This document shows positions 13,201 through 22,463 of a stretch of 64,000 nt of DNA, piece by piece. Each line of letters starts with the position of its first letter. The stretch's first letter is position 1. The translations under genes and the position numbers were made by a program. The notes below the pieces were generated by a model that made no database searches, was not told the origin of the DNA, and saw only the letters and a program-made list of their open reading frames with translations. This stretch comes from Petrosia ficiformis (Eukaryota; Porifera; Demospongiae; Haplosclerida; Petrosiidae), in assembly GCA_947044365.1 (NCBI GenBank), contig OX345638.1, positions 132,501 through 196,500 on the forward strand. Direction: 5' to 3'.

Positions 13201-14778
13201 GTATGGAATATTGTTACTACTTCCAGTTTGCCTTTTAGTCATATGACAGATCATGTGACAACTCTCAATGATAGTGAAGATGTGTACGATGATGTACAGA
13301 ATATTGTTACTACCTCCAGCTGGTCTTCTAGTCATATGACAGATCATGTGACAACTGTCAACGATAGTGAAGGTGTGTATGATGATGTACGGAATATTGC
13401 TATTACTTCCAGTTTGCCTTCTAGTCATATGACAGATTATGTGACAACTGTCAATGATAGTGAAGATGTGTATGATGATGTTGTACATGTGACTAATGCA
13501 TTTAGCGTGCCTTCCAGTCATCATGTGACAAATGAAGATGTGTACGATAATGTACAAAATATCACCATGGCCATTTCACCTTCCAGTGATGTGACTAATC
13601 GTGTCACACCTATCAATGATAGTGATAATTTGTATGATGATGTACATAATAAGAAAACTGGTTTCAGTCATGTGACTGATCATGTGATATCTGTCAATGG
13701 TACACATGACAATTTACTAAATATCAGTACTACTCACAATCATATGAAAGTTAAAAGTCATTCCGAAAGTGATGTTACATTTCTGATATCAGAACCCACA
13801 ACCCGACCCAAAGTTCCAAGACCATACGAAACTGTCGTACCGATACAAAAACCATCAAGTTTGACAGATAACGAGTCTAATGTTTCACAACCTACACAAG
13901 TGTCACCAAAAACTAGAAAAATGACAACTCGAAGATCTAAACTACCACCTGCTGGTCATAATCAACAAAAAAGACAGTTACGTAAGACTCAGAGTGAATC
14001 ACTAGTACCACCTCCATCTACTTCATATTATGCTAATTCTAGTTATTCACCAAATTTAAAACACAGGCCACTTCCTCCAGAACCAATATTCTTACCTCAA
14101 CCTCCTGTTGGATGGCAGTATCGTCAACAGCAAATCTTTTCAAAACCAGTCAAACCTGTACGTAGAGATTCAACTCCAACTGTGCCTCCTCCTCCTCCTC
14201 CTCCTCCTAAGCATCGTAAGATATCATCTGATCATGATAAGAGTCCACCATCTCAAGTACATCCAATATCCAAAAATCCATTAGAACCTGTCTATCCTCC
14301 TCATAAAACCTCACTCGGACACCATGCAAATCAGTCTAACAATCAGAGCTCTCCTCAGTCATTTTTGATGACTCCCCCTGACACACCACCCTCACAATCA
14401 CATCGTCAACTATCACCAAACTCCCATCTTAACCAATCTATATATACTACAATATCAGAACACCCTCAAACTAAACACTCAATGGATGAAATACCATCTC
14501 CTCCTCTTCCTCCTCGATCGCCTGTACTAACAAGATCACCTTATATTGATGAGGAAGACAAGGAACATTTCCTATCAGATTTTAGAAATATGAGGCTAAA
14601 GCATGTTGTATCAGCTCCATGTATTCAAAACCCCTCTACTGTATCCAATGGGAAGTCGCATAGACTAAGCTCACCTGACACTCAGGTGATCAATGGACAT
14701 TATCGTATTGAATCAAGAGGAAGAGCTGTACCACCTGTGGCTCCAAAACCTATTCGTATTTCTAATGCATTTCACTAA
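9173..14778 (+). CDS. Ankyrin-repeat scaffold with tyrosine-motif array and proline-rich tail (novel architecture)
   Basis: About 935 residues in nine exons (9173-9326, 9604-9674, 9741-9884, 10299-10404, 10551-10675, 12063-12188, 12245-12290, 12362-12467, 12849-14778). The N-terminal half has ankyrin repeats (WTPLHMSAAVGHERMTRTLL; LHTAAAYGYYKIAEILLDAG; GLTPLYLAVRYNQINVAKLL) and resembles MYPT/PPP1R27-type proteins, including a VIF after a Thr-Gly that could be a degenerate PP1-docking VxF. The last exon adds six repeats of a tyrosine motif (VYDDV, VYDNV or LYDDV; about 13180-13660). It then has basic stretches, a run of nine prolines (about 14185-14211) and PPLPPRSP-type SH3 ligands (about 14500-14525). 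Its last exon is far longer than the others. I do not recognise an orthologue. Inferred role: a phosphotyrosine/SH3 adaptor at membranes or the cytoskeleton. Confidence 0.75.
10086..10184. mobile_element. Small foldback element in ankyrin-scaffold intron
   Basis: A 14-bp perfect inverted repeat, CAGATATACCACCT at the left and AGGTGGTATATCTG at the right, encloses about 70 bp. It lies in the intron after LLQ, and a (TA)n tract follows at 10215-10277. It is probably a MITE or its remnant. Confidence 0.5.
10210..10278. repeat. (TA)n tract
   Basis: A nearly pure TA dinucleotide run ends about 20 bp before the exon acceptor at 10298. Confidence 0.9.
10900..11830. repeat. Intronic minisatellite, about 55-60 bp units
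   Basis: The 1.4-kb intron between exons 5 and 6 of the ankyrin scaffold contains interleaved unit types. One is ACTGTACTATTAGACATGGC followed by CTTATGCAATATGAATGAT. The other is CTGTACTATTAGACATGCCT followed by CCTCAAATAATAATGAC and AATGTACTATTAGCTC. The two alternate non-randomly. No coding signal is seen. Confidence 0.85.
12490..12825. repeat. 30-bp minisatellite in ankyrin-scaffold intron
   Basis: About 11 units combine GTTACTATTAATAGTCTAAT with GTAGTGATGT. The unit contains the ACTATTAATAGT palindrome seen in several other arrays of this window. Confidence 0.9.
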
Positions 14779-15084
14779 CAGCTGAATATCTGATTAAGAA
14801 ACAGTAAACTTTACACATGAGCTAAATAAGTATTATGCAATTCCTCCAAGAAGTGCAATTATAATTCATTGATCACTTTTTTATAAAATCATTCAAATGT
14901 GAGATCATTATGATAAAAAAAATCATAAAAATTGCAGTAATATCATGTACATGATTTCATATTCACAATACACATATACATACATATTATACATGTACAT
15001 ACATATTATACATGTACATACATATTATACATGTACATACATATTATACAAAGGTAATAAACACACAAAAATTCATGTATATTA
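14779..15084. other. Convergent 3' gap
   Basis: A 306-bp AT-rich gap lies between two convergent stop codons. It holds a short CATACATATTATACATGTA repeat at about 14980-15050. Nothing else is recognised. Confidence 0.6.
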
Positions 15085-16996
15085 TCACACAAGTCTTGGC
15101 ATCCTATGTCCATTTTCATATTTCAATACATCTTGACTCTCCTCATTCTCATCCAAACTCGATTCACTACTGGTACTATCTTCACTGACATACATATTAA
15201 CAGTCTCATGTATACTTTCATGTCTGTAATACATAAGTAATGATAACATTGTTATGATATTGTGTTACCTTGGCGATTGTTGCCGTTGGAAACATGTCCT
15301 AATACTGTTAATACATCCATTATAGCCTAGTTTATATGCTCCAGCAAACATGTATATCGCAGTGAGGAAAAAGTAATAACATCCGTACACCACAAACTAG
15401 GGGGATGGATGTTATAACATACATACATACATACATACAAGACATACTTGTGTTCTAGTGTCTAAGTTGAGCCCTGTGTTGACTATTACTGTTAATATTG
15501 TTTGTAAAACTAGAGCTATGAAGTAATTGAAACCAAATATTAACCCATAGCTCTCTGAATTAAGCTGAATAGCCAATTGAGAACTGTATTGAAAAAAAAA
15601 CTAGTGAAGTCATTATATACCATGTATATATAACTCACCTGACAACAGTTATCATGAACGCAAAACTAGCTCTATATATCACATGATTACCATATGCTAC
15701 CCATATGATACGAGTATTAGAGGAAATTAGAAGTAGCATAGACTGGATTAGAGAGAAGATACCTATAGTAAGTTCACCCCACGCGGACCAATTCACTTTC
15801 AATAGAGAAGCAAGAATAGCACTGCCTGCTGAAACAAGATCAGTAACACCTTCAACTACACCATTCCATTCATGATCTTTACCTGATATATAATATATAT
15901 AATTATAATAGCTTAAAAGTACATACATACATAGATACATACATACATACATACATACATACACACACACATACATACATACATACATACATACATAGAT
16001 ACATACATACCTATATACATACATAGATACATACATAGATACATATATACATACATACCTATATACATACAAACATACATACATACATACATACATACAT
16101 ACATGCATACATACATACATACTGTAGTCTTCATTATCTATTAATATAGCCTTCCAAAGACTTTGTACATAATTTCCAACTTGTAAAACTCCACACATAG
16201 CAAATGCCCACCATAGAGACCATTTTAACAGAGAGGGACGAAAATAAAATCTCTTGAATGTAACTAGCTGATTAGTAACAGTGTCCTTAAACCAATCAAT
16301 ACAAGAGTTTGGAGGAACGATCCCTTCGCCATCTTCTCCTTGTATAGTGACATGATTGTTTTTATTAGGCCCACAAGGAGGGGTAAAATACCATGGTAAC
16401 ATAAAAGCGAATATACATGCGATGATTACACTGACCAATGAGAAATAGTTCAATCCATAGTAGTTCAATACGCCAGATGAAAACAAGCCTTGACCAAGAA
16501 AAGATGAAATTGAACGGCCAAAGAGGACGGCAGCTCTCACTGGACCAGTTAACAAAACATGATATTTGAAAGGCACCGCTGGATATATGAACGAATAATA
16601 GCCCACTTCCGTTGCCGTAGCAACACCATATACCACCTGCATTAGTTTCATAGAATCTAATGTAGTACCCCATATTAACAACACTCGAGTGAACAAATAA
16701 AATATGGCCTCTATTAGTATAATAGGATTGTATCTCATTAGATCAGTGAATAAGAACACAAATAATGCAGCTACAAGATACGAGTAAGTCCAGTAGGGGT
16801 ATATATTTTGATTAACTTCAGATAATGAGAAGTTTTTGCCATCTGTTGCATTAGTAAGGTAAGGGGTTAAAAATGACTCCGATGGTTTCAACTCCTTAAA
16901 AAAACCGTAGAAAAGGAGAATGCTTGTTGAATATATCCATAAGTATTTGGGAGCAGGTCCACATATACCTCCACAAAGGGGCTGTTGCTTAGGCAT
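15085..16996 (-). CDS. SLC19A-family folate/thiamine transporter
   Basis: A multi-pass plasma-membrane carrier of the reduced folate carrier family (folate or thiamine in vertebrate SLC19A1-3). The first exon, from ATG 16996, encodes hydrophobic helices and family segments: [54 protein letters not shown], and [20 protein letters not shown]. Later exons give [20 protein letters not shown], and a Ser/Glu-rich cytoplasmic tail ending GHRMPRLV with TGA at 15085-15087. The intron at 15883-16122 is 240 nt, a multiple of three, with no stop codon in the gene's frame, so retention would insert about 80 Tyr/Val/Cys/Met repeat residues. Substrate cannot be told from sequence alone. Confidence 0.88.
15915..16121. 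repeat. (CATA)n microsatellite in SLC19A intron
   Basis: A tetranucleotide array, TGTATGTATGTA on the gene strand, fills the 240-nt intron that stays open in frame. Confidence 0.9.
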
Positions 16997-17099
16997 GTTC
17001 TTGAGAGACTTTCACCTCAGTCACCTGACTGTCAGCAAAATTGAGCCACGCCCACAAATTAAATTGCAGAACCAGCCCAACCTTATTCTTCGCTACAAA

Positions 17100-18928
17100 A
17101 TGTCGCAGACAAATCTCTTGCAACAAAGAAAGTGGGGCTCCAGTGCTCCAAGATCCAGTAGATCTGCTTTTAAGAGGATAGAACGATCTGATAGCGCGTT
17201 TGGCTACAGACCTCAAACCTCTGTTACATTTTTGGAGCCATCCGAACAGCAAACACTGGAGAACATGCAGCAACCAGGAAATAGCAGTCGTCCATTATCT
17301 GGTCAGATACGTCCATTATCCAGTCGTGTGTATATGAGACGTACTATAAAGAAAGGATGGGTTGCAAAATGTATTGAAGATGATGACGAAGATGAGATAT
17401 CAGATGAGGGCTCACTGGACTCATTCTTTGATGATGATTTTGATGATAATACACAGACACAAGCTTTAGGACAATTACTATCATGTAATACACTAGGTGT
17501 TGAGTCTAAGGTACATAAGACATACATACCTACATACATACATACCTATGTATATACATACAGGATCACAAAGCTGACTGGATATCTGGAGAGTTAGCTA
17601 TTCCTAAATTTCATTGCCCTAGATGTCGGGATCACTGGTATGGCATATCTGCTTTTCCTTGTGATGAGGAACTTGCAAGATTAATACGAGAGGGAAAATG
17701 GTACACTGGAAATGAAAATAGTGGCAGTACTGATAAACTTGTATTAAATAGACGAGAATTGAGTTCTAAGGACAAAGAGAAGTCCAGTACAGGTCGTGAC
17801 TCAGTACATCTTCCTAATGTTAATAAAAGACATACAAGTAGTTTTCAGAACAAGAGGTCATCAGAACATCATATTGATTTTCTTACACCAGTTGCAAAAG
17901 ATCGGAAGAAAGGAAAAAGAATATCGTTTAAAATAGATGGAGAAGATGATGAATTAGAAGGTGAAGGATCCAGTGGAATGTTAGATCAAGAAGAAAGAAC
18001 ACGAAGAAAAGGAGTGAAAAGAGGAGGAGGTAATGGGGGAGAAATAAATCTTGTTTCTATCAATGATAAATCAAGTGGTTTACGAGATTTTGTGAGTGGA
18101 GAAAATGGTGTTGAGAGAGCCACAAAGAACACCGAATCATCATCAAGTGCTTCTGATATTAATAGTGGTAGTTCAACTACATTATTAAGAGGAAAAGGGA
18201 GAAAAAAGGGGGAGGGGCTTGGTATGGAAGGAGGAAAAAGAAAGGGACAAAGAGGAGACAAGGTTGGAGATAATTATGATATGTTTAGTAATGGTGAGCA
18301 AAAGAAAAATGGACGCAGAAAGAAAGGAAGTATGTTGGAAAGTAGAGATGGAGATCTCAGAGGAAAAGATGCTGGAACAGGTGATCATGAGAATCGTTCA
18401 AACAAGAGTTTGTTTACTAATAATGAGTCTACAGATAATGACGGTATGAATGGAAGTAATTCTGATATCACAGGTGAGAAAACAAAAGGTAATAGGCTTG
18501 GACAAGAAAAAATTACAGATCTAGATAGTCATAAGAAAACATGGAATGAAAAAACCGATTCCCAGACTTCAAGTAGGTTTGGATCTCAGACCAATTTACA
18601 CGGTGGCTCACAACATAAGGGAGTTGGAGGGCGTAAACAAAAAGAAAGAGAATTGATACATGGAAAGGGATATATGCGAGCTAGTAGTCCCTCACAGTCG
18701 GATTGGGGTGATCCTAGTCATGCTCGACAATGGTTATCAAATACAGCCAGTTCATCACGTGTTTCATTAATACATAATGATAGCAAAGAGGAGTCGGACA
18801 AACTGAATGACCACAAGGAACTTACTCTTCCACCAGTGATTAATAAATATCATAAAAACTCGTTTACATCATCTGATTTGCTTCAAGGATTTGAATTAAC
18901 ACGTGCATTTACATTTTCATATTATTAA
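17100..18928 (+). CDS. Unrecognised highly charged protein with a CxxC-HWYG-C segment
   Basis: About 591 residues in two exons (17100-17510 and 17564-18928). ATG 17100 is preferred because the next in-frame ATG upstream (16995) overlaps the divergent SLC19A start codon. Residues 1-137 are Ser/Arg-rich, then have an acidic block (EDDDEDEISDEG, FFDDDFDD). Exon 2 opens with a compact segment FHCPRCRDHWYGISAFPC, which could bind metal. The remainder is low-complexity Lys/Gly/Ser/Glu-rich, probably disordered, with repeated GRKKG-like basic patches suggesting nuclear or RNA/DNA association. The end TRAFTFSYY is hydrophobic. I recognise no family. The start is 103 bp from the SLC19A start, implying a shared promoter. 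Confidence 0.65.
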
Positions 18929-19183
18929 AAAAATATATATTTTTGTTTCAATCTTTATATAATGTTTCCATGGATATCACATGTATTACGTGACATTGTT
19001 TATTGTTGACATCATCAGTACTTTGTATTATTCATAGTCCATAATAATACTATTAATATCATTAAATATTCATTGACACTAAAATAAGATTTTACAAAAT
19101 ATAATTACAATTTCAGTAGCCTGTACTTATTATCACATACAGATCATGTGATATGTCATGTGATATAGATCATGTGATGTGAT

Positions 19184-22100
19184 TCATGAGTCAAAGTTAA
19201 TATCTGGTTCATGTGGTAGAGAAGATCTTCGTGAATAAAAAGCATGATCGAGAGACAAATTAAGAAAATTAGATACAGAAGATGTGTAGAGACTAGCAAA
19301 TCTCATTAGTCGACGTGAAAAGTAGGTGGGGCCTCGTTCAGTTCGAAATATACTACCAAAATGTGGATTGTATGTTTCCTTCAAGATTTTCCTATGAATT
19401 AATATTGATCAACTAAAACACATACAAATGTATGTAGTATGTACAAACATGTATATATATGTATGTATCAGGGTTGGGTCAAGCCCTGTAAAAAAGAGTT
19501 TAGGCACAAGCTCAAGCCCATCTAATTTTGTCAAGCTCAAGCTCAAGCTCAAGCCCCAGCCCATCTAATTTGAATTAGACTTAAGTTTAAGCTCAAGCCC
19601 TTGGTTAAAGGCTTAAGTCCGAGCTCAAGCCTTTTCTTTCGACAATTGGCATCATAATTAGATCTTATGAACATCAGTTGTTCAAATCTTGAGTCACTTA
19701 GGCAACATCTGTCCAGTCGATACATTTTACTCGCTATGCTGAACAATCTTTCGACTGCTGCTGATGATGCTGGAATGGTATTTTTTTATTAACTGAAAAA
19801 CATTTCATGAACTCAAAGTGGGCTTAAGTACAAGCCCAGTAATTAGCACTTGAGCTTAAGTACAAGCTCAAGCTCTTGAGCTTGTAAACAAAAAGGGCTT
19901 CAAGCCCTCTCAAGCTCTTGATAAAACTAGGCTTAAGCTCAAAAAGGCTTAAGCTCCAAAGGGCTTGACCCAACCTTGGTATGTATGTATGTATGTATGT
20001 ATGTATGTATGTATGTATGCATGTATGTATGTATGTACGTACGTATGTATGTATGTATGTATGTACCTGAGACGAGCTCTTTCCCTCTTCCATTGCTGTT
20101 CAATCTCAGAATCTTGATTCTCATTTAAAACACTCTCAAGGGCTAGTAATGATGCTAAATTCTCTTTATATGATGTACAATTGCTCTTTATAATTTCAGT
20201 CTCCAGTTCTGGTATAATGGCAACTGTCTTCCATCCTAAATGAAGAGTTGGGTCCTGGAAAAAAATAGATGGGTAGAAAAGAGGGGGTGTGGTTAAGTAA
20301 CACAAAGGAGTTTAGAGAGGTAGTATCTTACAGTGAGGTCTGAGTAAACATGATCTCCAATATATAGGACATCAGATCCACTCCAGTCAGTTAGTTTTAT
20401 AAATTCCTTTATGTTGCCTTGTTGATATACAAATTCTGATCCATGTTTCAATTGTGTTGCTCTCTCCCATCTTGGTACATTTGTATCAACATTAATTGAT
20501 CTAAATGGTCTGGATATCAATAATTAAGTAAATAATTAATTAAGATAAATTGAAGAAAAGATGCTGAATTCCCAGGCAGGAGTTAAACCCAACAACCCTG
20601 GCTTGGTAGGCCATTGGACTACCAACTATGCCACTGGGACTCAGCTGACAGAGACTAAGCTGTGGTCCTCCCCATTGGGAAGCATTTTTTTCTCCTTTGG
20701 GAGGGAGATGTTGCCACAAGCCTAATAAGCCTACCTAAACAGCAACCCCGCTTGATACATTACATGCACATAGGAATCAGTTTTTAAGAGGGGATCCCTT
20801 TAATTAATTATTGATTTTTTACTAACCTATTTACTTCACTATAAAATGTTGGTTTGCGAGCAGAACAGACAATGACATCAAATAATTCTCTCCAGTCATT
20901 TGATTTAGTCACATGACGCATCCCCTTGTCACTATAGCAATGTAATTATATACATATTAGCATCTATTAAGTTTGAAACTTACACAAACCAAAACGGACT
21001 ATTTGTAAGAAGAAATAATTTCTTTCCTGAAGTTTTCAATTTATCCAAAAACTTAGCTACTTTAGACATATCTTCTATGTAACGATCTTAAAAAAGGGGG
21101 TGTGTTCAATACATTACATAGTTACATATAAACAACACACATACCAGGATCTGTAATTATAGCTTTATGAATTACCTCAGAAGTATGTACCTCTTTAATA
21201 GTACTCTAACGAGTTATAATTAATAACAATTAATGAAACTCCACCCACATATAATATATACCTCTACATCCATATACAAGTATTCTGGATCAAATGGTAT
21301 GTTATTATTATATAGATACTAATAGAGGAGGAGGAGAAGGAGGAGAAGAGGAGGAGTACGTAACAAGGATGAGGGGAAAAGGAGGAAGAGGAAGTAAACA
21401 AGACGAGGGGAAGAGGAGAAGTAAGAAGGAACAAGTGGAGGAGGAGGAAGTGAGAAGGAACAAGTGGAGGAGGATGAGGAGGAGGAGGATGAGGAGAAAA
21501 GGAGTTAAGCACAGCCTGAATAATAAGTGATTGTCTTACATCTGAAATATCAGCAAACAATGCAACTTCTGGAACTGAGAAAGAGTCTAGAAAATGGACT
21601 AGGTTTCTAGGGTTTCCCTCTCGATGCATGTGATCATCCATAATGTAAAGAGGAACATGAGTACCATTATATATCTTTATAACCTCATCTGAAGACAGGG
21701 ACTCGTGACCTCGGTAAACAGAACCAAGTTGTATATGATGATAAGCATCCATTTTCATTAATAATCCCTATACGTATTCATGAGTATAGAATTATACATA
21801 CATACATACATACATACATACATACATACATACATACATAGATAAATATATACATATACAAATTATACATACATACATGTCGGATATCCAAATGAAGACC
21901 TCTGATAACGAAATCAGGATCATATTTCATATGTTTGATGTCGGAAGGATACTAAAAATTTAAAATGCATACCTTAATAATATATATTAACAGACACTCA
22001 CACTAAGTTTATCAACCATTCTTTTTTTAGATTCATCATACAAAAACTTGAGGACTTCCGATGTGTACTGGATTAAAGTGAAGTCGAAATCAAATCCATA

Positions 22101-22451
22101 CACTGATGTGTATTTGAGAGACATTTCCATATTGCAAAATACTGTACGGTTACTAACAACAGCCCGACTAGTTGAACTATCTAGAGATCAGCAATATATA
22201 TATATACATACATACATAGTCATAAATACATACATACATAGTCATAAATACATACATACATACATACATACATACATACATAGTCATACATATATATATA
22301 CACAGATATATATTAGTGAATGTGGTTTACACATACTGTATAGCCTCTTTTTTTCTTCATACTTTGATTCTATTGAAGTATGTTGAGAACTATAAGATCT
22401 AATAACAATACTCCTCAATATCCCTCCCCTTCTAAGCACATACTGCAACAT
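19184..22451 (-). CDS. 5'-nucleotidase domain-containing protein (NT5DC2/NT5DC3-like)
   Basis: A HAD-superfamily nucleotidase-like protein. The start at 22451 gives MLQYVLRRGGILRSIVIRSY, a basic amphipathic leader typical of mitochondrial import. Splicing at phase 1 leads to FCNMEMSLKYTSVYGFDFDF, where DFDFT is HAD motif I. Family blocks follow: IRGLHLDIRH, MKMDAYHHIQLGSVYRGHES, GSDVLYIGDHVYSDL, LGWKTVAIIPELETEI, and the C-terminal FGSIFRTERGPTYFSRRLMR and HAFYSRRSSLPHEPD. Stop at 19184. The introns hold a hAT MITE, a tRNA-derived SINE-like sequence and microsatellites. An intact hAT transposon begins only about 15 bp upstream of this start codon. NT5DC2 versus NT5DC3 cannot be decided. Confidence 0.87.
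19469..19978. mobile_element. Non-autonomous hAT-type element (about 510 bp) in NT5DC intron
   Basis: The terminal inverted repeat is CAGGGTTGGGTCAAGCCCT at the left, and AGGGCTTGACCCAACCTTG at the right. Flanks are identical 8-bp sequences GTATGTAT at 19461-19468 and 19979-19986, the target-site duplication size of hAT elements (though inside a TGTA microsatellite, so partly ambiguous). On the minus strand a remnant of a hAT dimerisation domain is visible: IPASSAAVERLFSIASKMYR (about 19775-19716). Subterminal regions consist of many AAGCTCAAGC-type repeats. It is an internally deleted derivative. Confidence 0.8.
19979..20066. repeat. (GTAT)n microsatellite in NT5DC intron
   Basis: A pure tetranucleotide run abuts the right end of the hAT-derived element. 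The element probably inserted into it. Confidence 0.9.
20568..20645 (-). mobile_element. tRNA-derived SINE-like sequence in NT5DC intron
   Basis: On the minus strand, TCCCAGTGGCATAGTTGGTA resembles a Pol III box A. GGGTTTAACTCC about 35 nt later resembles box B. TCCCAG at the 5' end pairs with CTGGGA at the 3' end as an acceptor stem. T-arm pairing is imperfect, so this is a tRNA pseudogene or SINE head and not a functional tRNA. Unique-looking GC-richer sequence extends rightwards to about 20800. Confidence 0.5.
21785..21850. repeat. (CATA)n microsatellite in NT5DC intron
   Basis: A pure CATA run followed by ATAAATATATAC variants. Confidence 0.85.
22194..22312. repeat. CATACATAGTCATAAATA repeat in NT5DC intron 1
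   Basis: A CATA array punctuated by AGTCATAA units fills the first intron of the NT5DC gene. Confidence 0.8.
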
Positions 22452-22463
22452 ATTGGGAAAATA

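Noticed and set aside
13111..13557. 148-codon minus-strand ORF
   Set aside because: Antisense shadow of the tyrosine-repeat exon; its periodicity derives from that exon.
20568..20645. Functional tRNA gene
   Set aside because: The acceptor stem and box A/B are recognisable, but the T stem has mismatches, C56 is lost and no sound anticodon arm was found. It is better called SINE/pseudo-tRNA.
21294..21530. 78-codon Glu/Arg/Gly-rich ORF on the plus strand
   Set aside because: Purine-rich low-complexity sequence in an intron of the NT5DC gene on the opposite strand.
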